Shown here piece after piece: positions 52,834-64,000 of a stretch of 64,000 nt of DNA; position 1 is the stretch's first letter; the number at the start of each line of letters is the position of its first letter. The translations under genes and the position numbers were made by a program. Source of the DNA: Trichuris trichiura. Its lineage: Eukaryota > Nematoda > Enoplea > Trichinellida > Trichuridae. The DNA is taken from positions 1,054,001 to 1,118,000 of the forward strand of contig JBAJFE010000047.1 in assembly GCA_037903355.1 (NCBI GenBank). The letters are read 5' to 3'. A model generated the notes under the pieces. That model worked only from the letters and a program-made list of their open reading frames with translations, was not told the DNA's origin and made no database searches.

Positions 52834-55800
52834 ATGTCATCTGGCCGTTTTGAAATTGCCGACTCGCTACAACGTATTCAAAGTTCTTCCGTTAAGAGTA
52901 AAAGCTCAGACTTTTCCATTGAGTCCTTAGTTGGACCGGCAAAGGAGCAACATTCCAACAAAGCTGAGAGCCAAAAGCAAACCGCTGGTGCGCCGGATAA
53001 TGAAAACTCAGCTGTGAACAACTGCTCTGCAAACGTTAACCTCCTATGCAATGATGTGGATAGTAGCAGCTTGTCTCATCTGCATCCAGCTTGGGCACCT
53101 GAGGCATTAAACTATTGGAGTCAACTTACAGACGCGTCATCCCGCTTGCAGCCAATGTTATTGCCAGCCGACTCTCAAACGTGTTTTTTTGTCTCGGCAG
53201 ATTATCCGAACTTTGTCAATCAGATAGAAGGTACCAACGCCCAAGTGCTTTTCGCAACCGATGCCGAAGCACATGCTATTCCAGCAAGTATTTGGGCAAG
53301 GCAATGCTTCCAAGTTTTGAAGCAAGTCAGTCCACTTCTTCTACGCCAGCATGGTAAGCCGTTTGCATACTATACCTATTTTTCGAAAATGAACTCGCGC
53401 CTTTCAAGTTAAAAGTCGCGTTAACCTTTCCCAGCAAACGTTGGAAAGCTGCCATAGCTTTCGCGTTGTAACCTACAGTCTTTTGAACGCATTTAAAAGT
53501 TCCGCTGCTATATTTGCTGATCATTTAAAAACGAGCAGCAAAGATGCTCACTTTGTTTCTAGGCAGTGGCGACTTTTGTTAAAGGTATCTTCAAGAAATG
53601 TTTTTACCTTTCAATAACCGTTCCATCAATCGCAATGACAATCTTAGTCATTGTCTTCTTTTATTATCACGTTAGCAAGTATTTTAAACAATAGCTATTT
53701 AATGTTTTTCCCATCGTTAGCCTTTCTGCGCGCATTGACCAGAAATGTTGGCTAGAGAAGCAGTAGTCGCAGCTATATAGCCTTAGTAAGGGCGTCGTAA
53801 TGCTCAATCGTTTACATGTAAGCAGCCTAGCTTCGAGACAGATTATAGGTGTAGATTATTACATCAACAGCTCTGCTAGGAATAACATTTGTATTTGTGC
53901 CATTGAAATAAGGTGCTCATTGAAAAAAGGCACTTCCGAAGCAGCATTGTTTAAATGCCTATTCGTTGAAGCTTTTTGTTCTTCCCAATTGCTTAGCCTG
54001 TGAAAGCGATAAAGCTTGGCTGGTTGCCAAGCACAAAGCGGGATAATTTGTATATATAAAACAGTGTTGAGGTCGGTTTCGTGTTGGACACGTGCGTCAG
54101 GTCATGCATTGATCTTATCGACTTGCATTGCTCGACGTCGGCGTTCGTTACGGCAGTTCAATAAAGCGTATAAAAAAGGATACAGTTGCATTTAGGGATT
54201 CCTTTCAAAGTATCACCTCAATTTTCGTAAAACCGACCGACCTAATGGCCGCCAGGCGAAACAGTGGAGCGTTTTTGCCGCTTTCATTTAATCGACTGCT
54301 CTTTAAGCAGTAATAATAGGCTCGGCTGATATGTTACGACGGTTGATTTGATGGCCAAGGCCGGTGAAGCGATGCTCTCGTGAAAGTTTTACTCTCAAAC
54401 TTTATGGCTTTCCGTCGACCGATGGAGCACCGTTTAGCATTTTAATTGAGCCTAACGGCCTGGTTGTCTATCGTCAGAAATCGTTGATTGAACCGCGGCC
54501 ACTGTCCTTCAGAGTAGCTTGTCTTCAAGGTAAAGGGGTTAGCAAAACTGGTTGCCCATCAATAGGTTGCTATTTTACGACTAACTGGTCACCTGATTGC
54601 AACGATCCCATTGCACCAATTGAATCGCGCCACTACGTTTTACAGAATTGAAGTCAAGAAGGGAAAAATGCCTTTTGCCGCGCTGCTTGAGCTCCCACTC
54701 TCCCGCCGAGATTGAAGGTTGTTGCGTAGTAAACAAGAAAACAATATATTACGTTTAGTATAAGCTGCTGCCCATTTCGGTGCAATGAAACGCAATCCGT
54801 TTTGTTTAGTTTAGCTTCTATTTTAACGAGCTGCTGTTCAAGCGCCAGATTTTTCCTCCTGCTTAACCAATGGACGGACGGATGAACGTGCGTACACAAA
54901 TATGTTTAATAAAAAAGTTTATTTTTTTCAAATCTTTTTCCGTGCCGGCTTCAGAATGCTTGCAAAATGTTTAGCTAGTGTTGTCAAATGTAGTTGCGTT
55001 TTGGAGAAAACCTGTCTGCATAGCGGCTGCGAAAGTGAATATCTGCCTGAGTGATAAGTAAACACATTTCCTCTTTTAAAACTGCCAAGCTACATGCGAT
55101 TTAATTTGGTTTAACATTATTTAGCGTGAGGCAAAGCAATTGGGTAAACATTGATGTACATACCAGTTGCACTGTCTGCTTGGGCAAGTATAAATCTGGA
55201 CTTCTTGAACAACGTTTGCTCTCGTCCGATTAGGTGCAGCTCGCGGCGGCGTTGCCGTCGCTTCGGACGTCCCAACTGCTTTGCGCCCAAAAAAAACTTG
55301 ATTGCCGGAATAGTTCCTACGATACTGACCACTTAGCGGCGTGTTCATGGCGTTTAAATGGGCAATTTAATTTGCCACGTAAGCAATCAACCGAGCAGTG
55401 AAAGCTGAAGAACGGATTTTTACTTTAGCTTGCCAGAAGAAGCATTAATAGTTTGCGCTTAGGAAATTGCTCGAAGCTAGTTTGCCTTAGCATTTTTTAA
55501 TTGCTTATTTTAGAGCGTGTCTAATAAGCCTTTTCCAACAGCAGCGTAACCTGAAGCTTGGACTTTTCCATTGAACTGAAAACTTTTTAAAATGGCAATA
55601 GCAAGGCAATGCTACGTTGAACACTAAGACATCCGTTTTACTGCCGCGAGACGATTACGTTATCTACTACAGTTATATTTCCGTTACCTTTTAAGAATTA
55701 ATATATCCTATGAAGCATACGCCTTTCTAATAAGTTCTAATCAACACGAGGCGTGTAGCTGAAAAAGAAATTTACATACCATGACGGCCAGAAGCTGCTT

Positions 55801-58800
55801 GTGCAAGTTTTATTATTACTTAAATGATTTCAGGTTTTGACTTTGCATTTTCTAAAATTTCGCCAGTAAAAGAAAAAAGTTGTATATTTAAATGAGCTTA
55901 TTATTTTGCCACTGACTAAAAGGGGCGCGGATAGTTTTAACAGCTAAGTAGCGGTTGGTCAATTTGAAAGCAAAAATTCTCCGCTGAGATGGCGGTCGGT
56001 AATGAGCATTTTAAAGTTTACGATCTGTTTTCTTTTGCGCAAAACATAGGAAGCGAGTGGTTCTACGTTTTGCATTGCTCTTTCTAGCTGCTAAACAAAC
56101 TTCGCATTTCGCTTCTTTAAACAGACAGAAGCTTTATCTTTTTATTACCACCACGCAAAGCATTACGCGCGTAGACCTTAATGCAAAAAGACTTGTCTAT
56201 GGAATGAAGATCCGTTTTTAGCAAAATTTATTTTTTTAAAAAAATGCTTTCGAAGCTCTTGAAGCTGTTCCTTCACATTTGCTACCGAATTCTGTGACTA
56301 TATATAGACCAGAACATTTTGAATACTTAAATATTAATACGCTAAAAAATTACAATGCGGTAAAAGCACTATTACATCTTCGTAGAAAGCCAAGTTGATA
56401 GTAGGTTGCGTGTGATTTTCCATAAACTGTCAAAGAGAGTGCGAATCCCGAAATTAAATGGAGTGGAAAGAATGGACACATTTGTAATCTAATCTACAGC
56501 TATGAAAGTGATTAATGAAGGTCAATTATCGAAGTAACGGTTATGATGCGTAAATTTTGTCGCGTCTGTTGGCTGAAAGTTACGATGGTTTTTTGGGGTA
56601 AAATTATTCGCTAACAAAGCGGCAAATAGGATACGGCGCGCAGCGGTCGAACTAAATACTGAGCTATAACATTAGAAAATGAAAAGTTACGAAATACAAA
56701 ATGGGCGCTTTTAATGGCGGAAGTCAGTTCGATAAACTCTTTTGCCGCGGTTGGCCGCGACGGAACGTTACGAATGCACTTCGGGAATTCATTTTGCCGC
56801 GTAGAATATTTTGGCAACCGAAGGAGTACGAATCGTAGAATCGAAAAATCTTTAGCAGTTAAATAACTTCATGGAAATTTTTGCCGAGCAGAAAACGTTT
56901 TTGTCTAATCATTACCTATGCTTAAGTAAACATTTTTTAATCTTTCAGCAATTTAACTTGCAAAATCTATTTCGTTCATTCGGGCTGAAAATGAGCTCAA
57001 ATCAGCGCGGGTATTAATTATGTGTATTTAAGGATTAACGTTTAGGGCAATAACGATTCATTAAGGCCCAAAGTGCGTGTGAAGTATAGTGTTTTTTCGG
57101 CAGCAGAAGCTGGAAGAGCAGACAAGCGACTGTAAACGCATAAACAGAACTTTTTGATATTTTTTTCGCTTCAAATCTTTGTCTACGCAACATATGGCTT
57201 AACATGCTGAAATTGTGAAGTTCAATCCTACTTTTATGTTACTTGTCGATTTTATCTCTTTAGCTGCTAAATGCTAAAGCGTTACACACGCATGACAATG
57301 CATAATCTACTTTTCGTTATTTAACAAGTGAATTTCCGCACTTCAACTGCGCTTTAACTCATGATGCGTAGGAGGAAAATATTAGTTTCTATGCCAAAGC
57401 TTTTTTCTAAGATGCATGCCTTGTTTCTACATTTAAAAGCGGCGGATCCATTCTTGTTTTAATACTGAGGTTTTCCCGGCAACAGAACCGTTTATAAATG
57501 TTTTTCTCTGAAAAGTGTTGAGCACCGTATAAGGTACATTCCTTAAATAAAAATTTAATAGATAGGGACGCTCCATTTTCGGTGGGAAAACGCTGATAAC
57601 GAACGCTTTGCATTTTCTTTAATAGGCAAAATTTTGAGGACCCATTATGTCTCCTTGTCAGCGTCCTTCGCTATCGGTTTTATAAAGGCGCATCTTTTTA
57701 ATGTTTAGAAGCGGACGTTGATATTAACAACACGATTCTGCTGCAACCATTCCCCAAACCGAAACGGAACAGAACGGCATTTTCGCCATTTCAGCTGGTC
57801 GAGCTGGAACGTGCCTTCGATTCAAACCATTATGTGGTTGGCAACGAAAGGCGCGATCTGGCCAGCCGCCTTCAGCTATCGGAAACGCAGGTGAGCTCCT
57901 TTTCGGTAGGAGTTGAATTGCTTATGCAAATTAGCGCGATATTCTATCTTTTCATTTCTGTCGAATTGAATGCAATTAGCTTGTTTGTTTGCCGCTTTCG
58001 CATAGTGACATATCATCTGTCGGTGGTACTTACCATTGCTAGTCAGCCTTGGTCAGAACTTCAGTTAAGTCTTGTTTAACTATCGACTGATCAAGTTGAC
58101 GTAAATATTGGACGAACAGATCAGTGTAGTGGCAATGGTCCGCTCGTACGAAATGCAGTTCGCTTACTTATATTACCTTATATCACATTTGCGATGATGG
58201 AATCAACCTGGACGTAATCGTCCTGAAAATATCCGTACTGTTTTCAGCGTACAAGTAATTAAGAGCCATCGATCGGATTACAATTTCAATACTTTTGAGG
58301 GAAAGATTTAGTGTTTACGGTAAGGTCAGGTGAAGTATTATTTCCCTGTAGTTTAATTACTATACTTTGCGGATGTTTGTGTAGTACATAGACCGCTTAG
58401 ATAACGTGAAAATGATGCCATTGACAGTTTTAGTTGCTTGCCTACTATGTTAACATATTTGCAAAACATCTATGCAATGTTAGTCATATGGAATTGATTA
58501 TGTTCAAATAATCCATGTCTATGTCTTTTCATATCCGCAAAGGTGATCTAGATTTAGTATAGCAAAAAGTTAAAATAAAATGTCAGCGATTTAAGAGAGC
58601 TCCCCAACGTTGCTGTTGATGGAATAAGGACGGTTTTAAAACGTAAGAAAAAATCGCCCAGTACTTTCTTTAACAATTTGCTTATCCGTTTGCTAGTAGA
58701 GCACTTCTGTTGTTTAACTATAGACTTTTAGAACGACGGGAAAAAGACCCGACTGACGGTCAACTTAAGAAATAGAAATAATAACTAAATCCCGAATGGT

Positions 58801-59505
58801 TCCCCTGTAAGTTACTTTATGGAAACAGTGCCCTAGTAAATAATGCTTATACGTGGCGTAGGCAAAATCGACGTTCCCAAACGATAATTTTTCCTCATTT
58901 CCAAAGTGTAGGAAAAATCTTCGATGTTTTGATAGAGCTTTAAATTTTCGTGGCTATTTGAAGCGACTCGCTACTTGTAAGAGCCTCACATAAAGTTCGT
59001 CGTAAGAGAAACTCAATGCTGTTTACGGAATTAGACGTCACTGTTTCGCCTCGTACATAGATGAAACAGCAAGCTATTTTACTTCATCGATTCTATACTA
59101 AAGTCGATCCGCGAATACATCGTATATAGAGACATGTGTACCTTTTACCAAACAACCTATGTTGCAGCTTCTTATCCTATCAGATAACTTATGCTTAAGT
59201 GTAGACAGCGCTTTTTAGGAACCGTTTAAGCCTCCGAATTTGAGCAGCCTACCTAGCGAGGTACTTAACCAAGACGTTTTGCTTTCTCTATAGATTCCGT
59301 CAGCGCTGTATGGCTAATTGGAAATTTTAAGGTGAAAGTATGGTTCCAGAATCGACGCACAAAACATAAACGGGCCAAACCGGAGAAGCCAACTTTGCAT
59401 GCACTAAACGGCGCAACCTCAAGCAGTGAGCAAAAGAAAATAATTTGCCCGGTTCCCTCCGTCGGTGAAGAAACGAGCATGCTCAGCCAAATTGGATATT
59501 TATAA
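52834..59505 (+). CDS. EMX: EMX (empty spiracles) homeobox transcription factor
   Basis: Exons 52834-53353, 57709-57890 and 59332-59505 encode 291 residues with consistent phases. Near the N-terminus, FSIESLV (residues 27-33) is the eh1-type repression motif, matching FTIESLV in vertebrate EMX proteins. The homeodomain (about 191-250) starts [20 protein letters not shown], includes the EMX-specific [13 protein letters not shown], and ends with [14 protein letters not shown] (Q at position 50). An intron splits the homeodomain between Q44 and V45, as in EMX genes of other animals. The C-terminus is short ([19 protein letters not shown]). EMX proteins pattern the anterior nervous system; the C. 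elegans counterpart is ceh-2. The first intron is 4.36 kb, unusually long here, and could hold enhancers. Confidence 0.95.
54364..54651 (+). other. Open frame inside EMX intron 1
   Basis: A 95-codon frame ([20 protein letters not shown]...) lies in the long first intron on the same strand. It has four cysteines near its end but no signal peptide, no partner exon and no known family. Status unclear. Confidence 0.15.
55121..55348 (-). other. Open frame opposite EMX intron 1
   Basis: A minus-strand frame starting [20 protein letters not shown], with a cysteine-rich end ([18 protein letters not shown]). A second frame over the same bases is also open, so chance is likely. No signal peptide. Confidence 0.15.
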
Positions 59506-61089
59506 AGCTCGTATATACACGCAAAATGGAGTCTGCCGTGATCTTAAGTAGACAACTAAATATTCTTGAAGCGTTTTTCCCGCCGTAAAAGTGCGTTTAC
59601 GTCCAGTTGGCGTATGCTAATTTTTTGAAACGTGGCTACCATTCAAATCTTATCGCTTTAACACTGAAATGCATCTATATGCAAATTTGTCAGCCAACAC
59701 GGAAAGCAAGCGGCAAAATAGCGTATGAAAGATAAACCCTTCACGCTAGTTTTAAAACGGGTCGTTTTGAAGCCTATTCATAGTGCAGCCGATTGGATAC
59801 GCGAACTTAGTTTTGCTGACAACTCACCATGGGACATACACCTTTCTGCGTAAGTCATCCTTTAAAGCGCTAAGTCGACAGATGTTACTCTTTTATTTAT
59901 GTTGTTGTTTTCAAAAGCAAGAGTGTAATGTGTTCATCTGCGGCCTGAACTAATGGTACAACAATTCTTATAAGGTTGAAAGTACAGCTTTTGCTTTTTG
60001 GAATTTCATAGAATGTTTCTCTATGGAAGAGCCGTTTTCTTAAACTAAACTTCTAAGTCGCAGCTTTCAGAACTCTTCCAGTTCCGTTCGCAGCGTTGAA
60101 TGTCGAATGGAACTATTAATACGTTATGAAACAATGTTAAGAAACTCTTGTTACAGCTGGTTCCCATGTAGGAACGTGTACCGCGCGTTGTATGCTTGCA
60201 TGAGCGTTTTCATGAATGAGAAAATCAGAATTTTCTGTTACGTGCATGCATGTTGTTTTGCCTACAGAAAAGCCAGTTGTCGCTTGGCGCAAGAATTTTA
60301 AAACATGTTAAATTAAATTTAATTTTCGTCTTTATTAGAACGTCAAAGTTATTAAAAACAACTGTTGTTGGGTAGACATGTTCTGTTGCCTTTACAATGT
60401 TTATTTAATAGGTTAGGACTCGTTGATACGATGTAGCGTCATAAGGTGTGCAAGTCGTTTTCGGTAATAAAAATGTGACGCACATGTAAAGTTGACATTG
60501 GTTGGTATGTTTTCTCATGTCGAACAGATGTTGTCATAGGGCACGGTTGATTGATTTGCAGTTTTCATCGCGCTGCCTTAGAAAACAGTTTGGGATATAA
60601 AATAAAGACGGACTAAGCACTGCCGCAACTGGCTAAAGGGAACTCTTTTATCCAATAGAATTTGGTCAGAGCAATTGTAAGCCTAAATGTTTTTTAGTTT
60701 AACTGCTTTTTAACAACGTTTTTCGTCATTCAAGATTATTAGCAGTGACACTGGGGAACGCGTTGACGTATACGCAGGGTTTGCAATCCATTGTTTAGCA
60801 ACTAGGCTTTATTAAGCATCCACTTTCAGCCAGGACGTGAAAAATTTCTTTCTAGGCAGCAGTGCTTTTATTAGCTCATAGATTCTTAACCGTTGCTTGT
60901 TTAAGTCTGCAATATTTTTTACGTAGTAACGATATGGTTGAATAATTGAGTGGTGAGTTCCTTTTTTACAATTCCTTTAGGAACAAAGCACAATGGGTTT
61001 AGGAAAATTTGTGTATCTTTCGCAATGTTTATGGGACTTAGATTTTTATCTCCCGTTTATTACGGCGCATAAAAGCATCTCCCTCCGTA
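59506..61089. other. Region downstream of EMX, no supported gene
   Basis: Presumably includes the EMX 3' UTR. Only short frames without family signature. Confidence 0.35.
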
Positions 61090-61584
61090 GGTGGCGCAAT
61101 TCTCCGGAAGCACGTTCTATCCAACAGGTTTACCTGAATCGGCTAATAAGCGCGAACTGAAAAGGATGTGCTATGAGGCGGACATTGTAATGCTCAGAAA
61201 TGTTGTTGCCCATGCTGGTTTCATGTTGATTTTCAGGTTTTTGATTGAAAGAATAAATCCTTACTTAATCGTCACCTTGGCTCACATGTCCAGATAAGCC
61301 AAATAATATGCAGGAACGTCTCTTGTGTTCTCATGTTATAATGGGGACACAAGAGATATTTCCGCATATGTTATGCTTATCTGGACGTGTGAGCCAAGGT
61401 GACGATTAAGTAAGGATTTATCCTTTCAATAGAAAAGCTGAAAATCAAACATGAAACCAGCATGAGCAGCAGTATTTCTGAGCATTACAATGTCTGCTTA
61501 TAGCACATCCTCTTTAGTTCGCGCAGGTTAGTCAGCTCAAGTAAACCTGTTGGGCAGAACGTGCTTCTAGAGAATTACACCACC
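61090..61584. mobile_element. Long fold-back MITE with TA duplication
   Basis: Left arm GGTGGCGCAATTCTCCGGAA; the reverse complement of the right end starts GGTGGTGTAATTCTCTAGAA. The two arms, each about 210-230 bp, stay recognisably complementary over their whole length, up to a centre near 61340 (TCTCTTGTGTTC / GGACACAAGAGA). Both ends are flanked by TA. The 68-codon frame seen on the left arm is only a by-product of the repeat. Confidence 0.8.
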
Positions 61585-62369
61585 TATAGGGGTGTTCTTA
61601 TACGCCGTTATACGCGGTAACTGAAAATATTAATATAATTCTACAAACTGTGCTTCCCTACTTCAAGTGAGATGTCCATTATGAAGTCTGCTGGAAACTT
61701 TACTGAAAAAGATGGCACAATTTTTTAAAGATGGGTGCAGGGTTATTTTCACTTAATTCGACCGCTAATGACGGATAGAAGCCAAACCTTGAAAGCTGTG
61801 ATGTCAGTAATTTTTTCTGTTTCCGTAACAGGATTGAACGCGAATAAAATTATTGATTTTAAACGTAGGATTATGCAATTGCACAAGATAGCATTTGGCG
61901 TAGCTGTGTCCGCTTTTCTGTTGTCCGATAGTTTGTCATTTTGTTTGGCAGAATTATTGAAGGCGGAGAGGCGGAATCTTTTTAATTGAAGATAATTATG
62001 GTTTTAAACCCATCCGCTTAAGTGAATCCGCTTTATTTATATGAGCACTTGTCAAATACAATGGCGCAAAGGTTTATCGCTCACGAAGTTGAGTTGAGCG
62101 CTTCAGTAAATTAGTTCACCCCCAAAATTATGTTTGATTTTGCTAGCTATGTTGTATCAACAATTTGTATCATTCGCTTTTTGGCTTTGAGTATACAACA
62201 TTTCGTAGCGAATTCACAGGTTTTCATAACGCAATATTTCTTTGCGGAGACATCCTTTTGGAAAGGACAAATAAGTGGCAGAGTTTTCAAGTTTCTTCTC
62301 GGGTCATCCTCACCGGAAGAATCGATTAGTATGAAAGAACATTAACTGTTAACGCGGATTAGTTTATTG

Positions 62370-62705
62370 TCCAATTCATCATTTTCAGTGTTTGTTGTCT
62401 TCTTTTAATATTTGAGGTTTTTTCATCTTTAGTTTTATCTTTCTTTGGGAATTTTTCTTTTCCATATGATAACTCTTTTTTTTCTTCCTAAGTCTTCTTC
62501 GAAGTTTAAAATGCGCGTTCTTATTCTTTTTTTAAATAAAAGAAAAATATAAACATGCATTTTAAACTTAGAAGAAGATTTAGGAAGAAAAATAAAAAGT
62601 TATCACATGGAGAAGAAACATATCCAAAGGAGGACAAAGTTAAAAAATGATATAAACGTGACCTCATATGCTAAAAGAAGACATTAACAATGGTGAATTC
62701 GACAT
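62370..62705. mobile_element. AT-rich fold-back element
   Basis: Arms of about 165 bp pair around 62534: AAGTTTAAAATGCGCG against ATGCATTTTAAACTT, TTCTTCCTAAGTCTTCTTC against GAAGAAGATTTAGGAAGAA, and the ends TGTCCAATTCATCATT / the complement of GGTGAATTCGACATA. No coding content. Divergence between arms suggests an old copy. Confidence 0.65.
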
Positions 62706-63433
62706 ACTTTAAATTAAGCCGCATTAATTGGCATGTATTATCCTTTCATACTATTCTGTTCATCCGCTGAGGACAGCCTGGAAGAAGGCTGAAAGCTCCT
62801 GTATAATTCATCCTTCCTGAATGGGTTGGTCAGTAAATAAAATCTACAACATGTAGCACCCGCTTTATATATTTCAAACATCCTTTCGTCTTCATTCCTG
62901 TTTATCCAGTTGCTCTTCGTTAAATGCTTATTGTTAGGCATTTTACTCATTCAAGTTACTGTATTAGGTTGTTGGTCCTTGAACGCTTTTACTGGCATTA
63001 AGGAAAGAACTTTCAAGTCGATGTAGACTCATAATCAAAGTTATTTACCACTCGCGTAGTCAGCCATTCAGAGACAGGCGCCACTCTTTCAAACCAGTTG
63101 CATTTTACCGTAAAAAGAAACGTTTTTTCACATGCGTTGGATTTATGCCCTTAGAAGGGTAATAGAAGTCGCGTTGGTGCATTTTTTTAAAAGATCAACC
63201 TTTCGTGCTGCGATTATAATGCCGTGTACGCCGCTGTTTAATCTTTCAAAAGCTGCTTCCATCTTTCCGTGAAAGCGAAGAGCAAAAAAGCATTGGTTTG
63301 GAGCCATAAGCAAAGCGGAGGACTTTTTAAATAAAAGGCCATCTTGATGAAGAAGCTTTACTGATGTTCACCTGCTTGCTATTCATTGTTAATGTATTTT
63401 AAATATACCCTTTCTTAAATTGTAACCAATCAA

Positions 63434-63831
63434 TTACTCATCATCCCGCAAAGACAAGGAGACCGGCTCGTGCTTTTCTTCTATTTCGCTCGAAATGAAA
63501 GGAATAGGCTTGTGGTAAATTCGCACCGGTGGCGGCGATGGAAACTGAAATGCAATATTTTCGTTTAGTTAGAACATATAGCTACTCACATCTTCAGGTA
63601 TTGGAGGTGGTGGTCCAATGACTATCGTTTCCAAGAAGTCGCTGGACGAAGCGGATTTCGATCGGTGACGACGTTTCTGTAGTAAATTGTCATTTAATCC
63701 AAGCAGGCTATCGTGCGTTAAGTTTACCTTCCCTTTATGACGTTTGAAAGCACAAAAAGGTATGATCATAAGTGATGCAATCGCCAAGCAGAAACAGCCA
63801 ATTTTCAATGCATTTTTCGTAATGTCCCTCT
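63434..63831 (-). CDS. C-terminal exons of an unidentified single-pass membrane protein
   Basis: Two exons in phase: 63831-63590 and 63544-63434 (stop TAA at 63436-63434), with a 45-nt intron. The first encodes a hydrophobic segment, IGCFCLAIASLMIIPFCAF, followed by basic residues (KRHKGK) and a serine-rich stretch. This pattern is that of a transmembrane helix with the C-terminus in the cytosol. The tail is proline-rich (GPPPPIPED, FPSPPPVRIYHKP) and could bind SH3 or WW domains (inference). The gene must begin further right, within the last 170 bases or outside the window. Family not recognised. Confidence 0.6.
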
Positions 63832-64000
63832 CTGAAAACGACCAGCGTTTTCATGCTGAAACAATCGCAGTAATTTCGTGTATTTAATTGCAGTGCTATC
63901 ATTCATTTCTGGTGATTTTATAGTAGGTTACTGGGCATGACTTTGTCCAGTTTGGCTACTCGCACGTGCATTCCTTAAGCTGTGCAGATGGCGCTATATT

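Noticed and set aside
61091..61297. 68-codon frame in the fold-back element
   Set aside because: It is simply one arm of the inverted repeat, with a matching relic on the other arm.

Overview
The window is eukaryotic. Genes are split by many short introns (typically 45-75 nt, GT...TTTCAG/TTTTAG), intergenic DNA is AT-rich, and several protein families present are animal-specific (EMX homeobox, TARBP2/PRKRA-type dsRNA-binding protein, ABCC/MRP transporter). A small block of TTAGGC units, the nematode telomere repeat, lies in one intron. I infer a nematode, probably of the Trichuris/Trichinella side of the phylum; the species call is inference, not proof.

Layout. 1-2.1 kb: two unrecognised genes on the minus strand, the first running off the left edge. 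3.6-4.2 kb: RSL24D1 (ribosome-biogenesis L24-like protein), complete in four exons. 4.5-8.15 kb: two Penelope-like retroelements (PLEs), one full-length with 12-bp target duplications and one 3' fragment. 8.8-12.5 kb: two thioredoxin-fold genes facing each other, a glutaredoxin (+) and a TXNDC12/ERp18-like protein (-), the latter with a fold-back MITE in an intron. 12.8-15.2 kb: poorly resolved gene pieces and another PLE fragment. 15.5-18.1 kb: a nearly intact second PLE. 19.2 kb: a possible solo LTR. 20.5-23.6 kb: a dead Tigger-like element carrying a nested hAT MITE with a perfect 8-bp duplication. 23.6-30.1 kb: no supported gene. 30.2-30.6 kb: a 400-bp palindromic PLE derivative. 30.9-39.8 kb: an MRP/ABCC1-type ABC transporter reconstructed in 27 exons. 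40.8-43.1 kb: a structurally intact Tigger/pogo-like transposon with an uninterrupted 510-aa transposase. 43.5-44.7 kb: a three-dsRBD protein (-). 52.8-59.5 kb: an EMX (empty spiracles) homeobox gene in three exons with a 4.4-kb first intron. 61-62.7 kb: two fold-back MITEs. 63.4-63.8 kb: the C-terminal exons of a membrane protein on the minus strand, whose 5' end was not found and may lie beyond the right edge.

The host genes are housekeeping or developmental and do not form an operon or a single pathway. The most distinctive signal is in the PLEs. Their ends share a short motif resembling the hammerhead ribozyme core (CTGANGA, a hairpin, GAAA). The hairpin bases change between copies with compensating changes on both sides, and one insertion consists of two such ends head to head.
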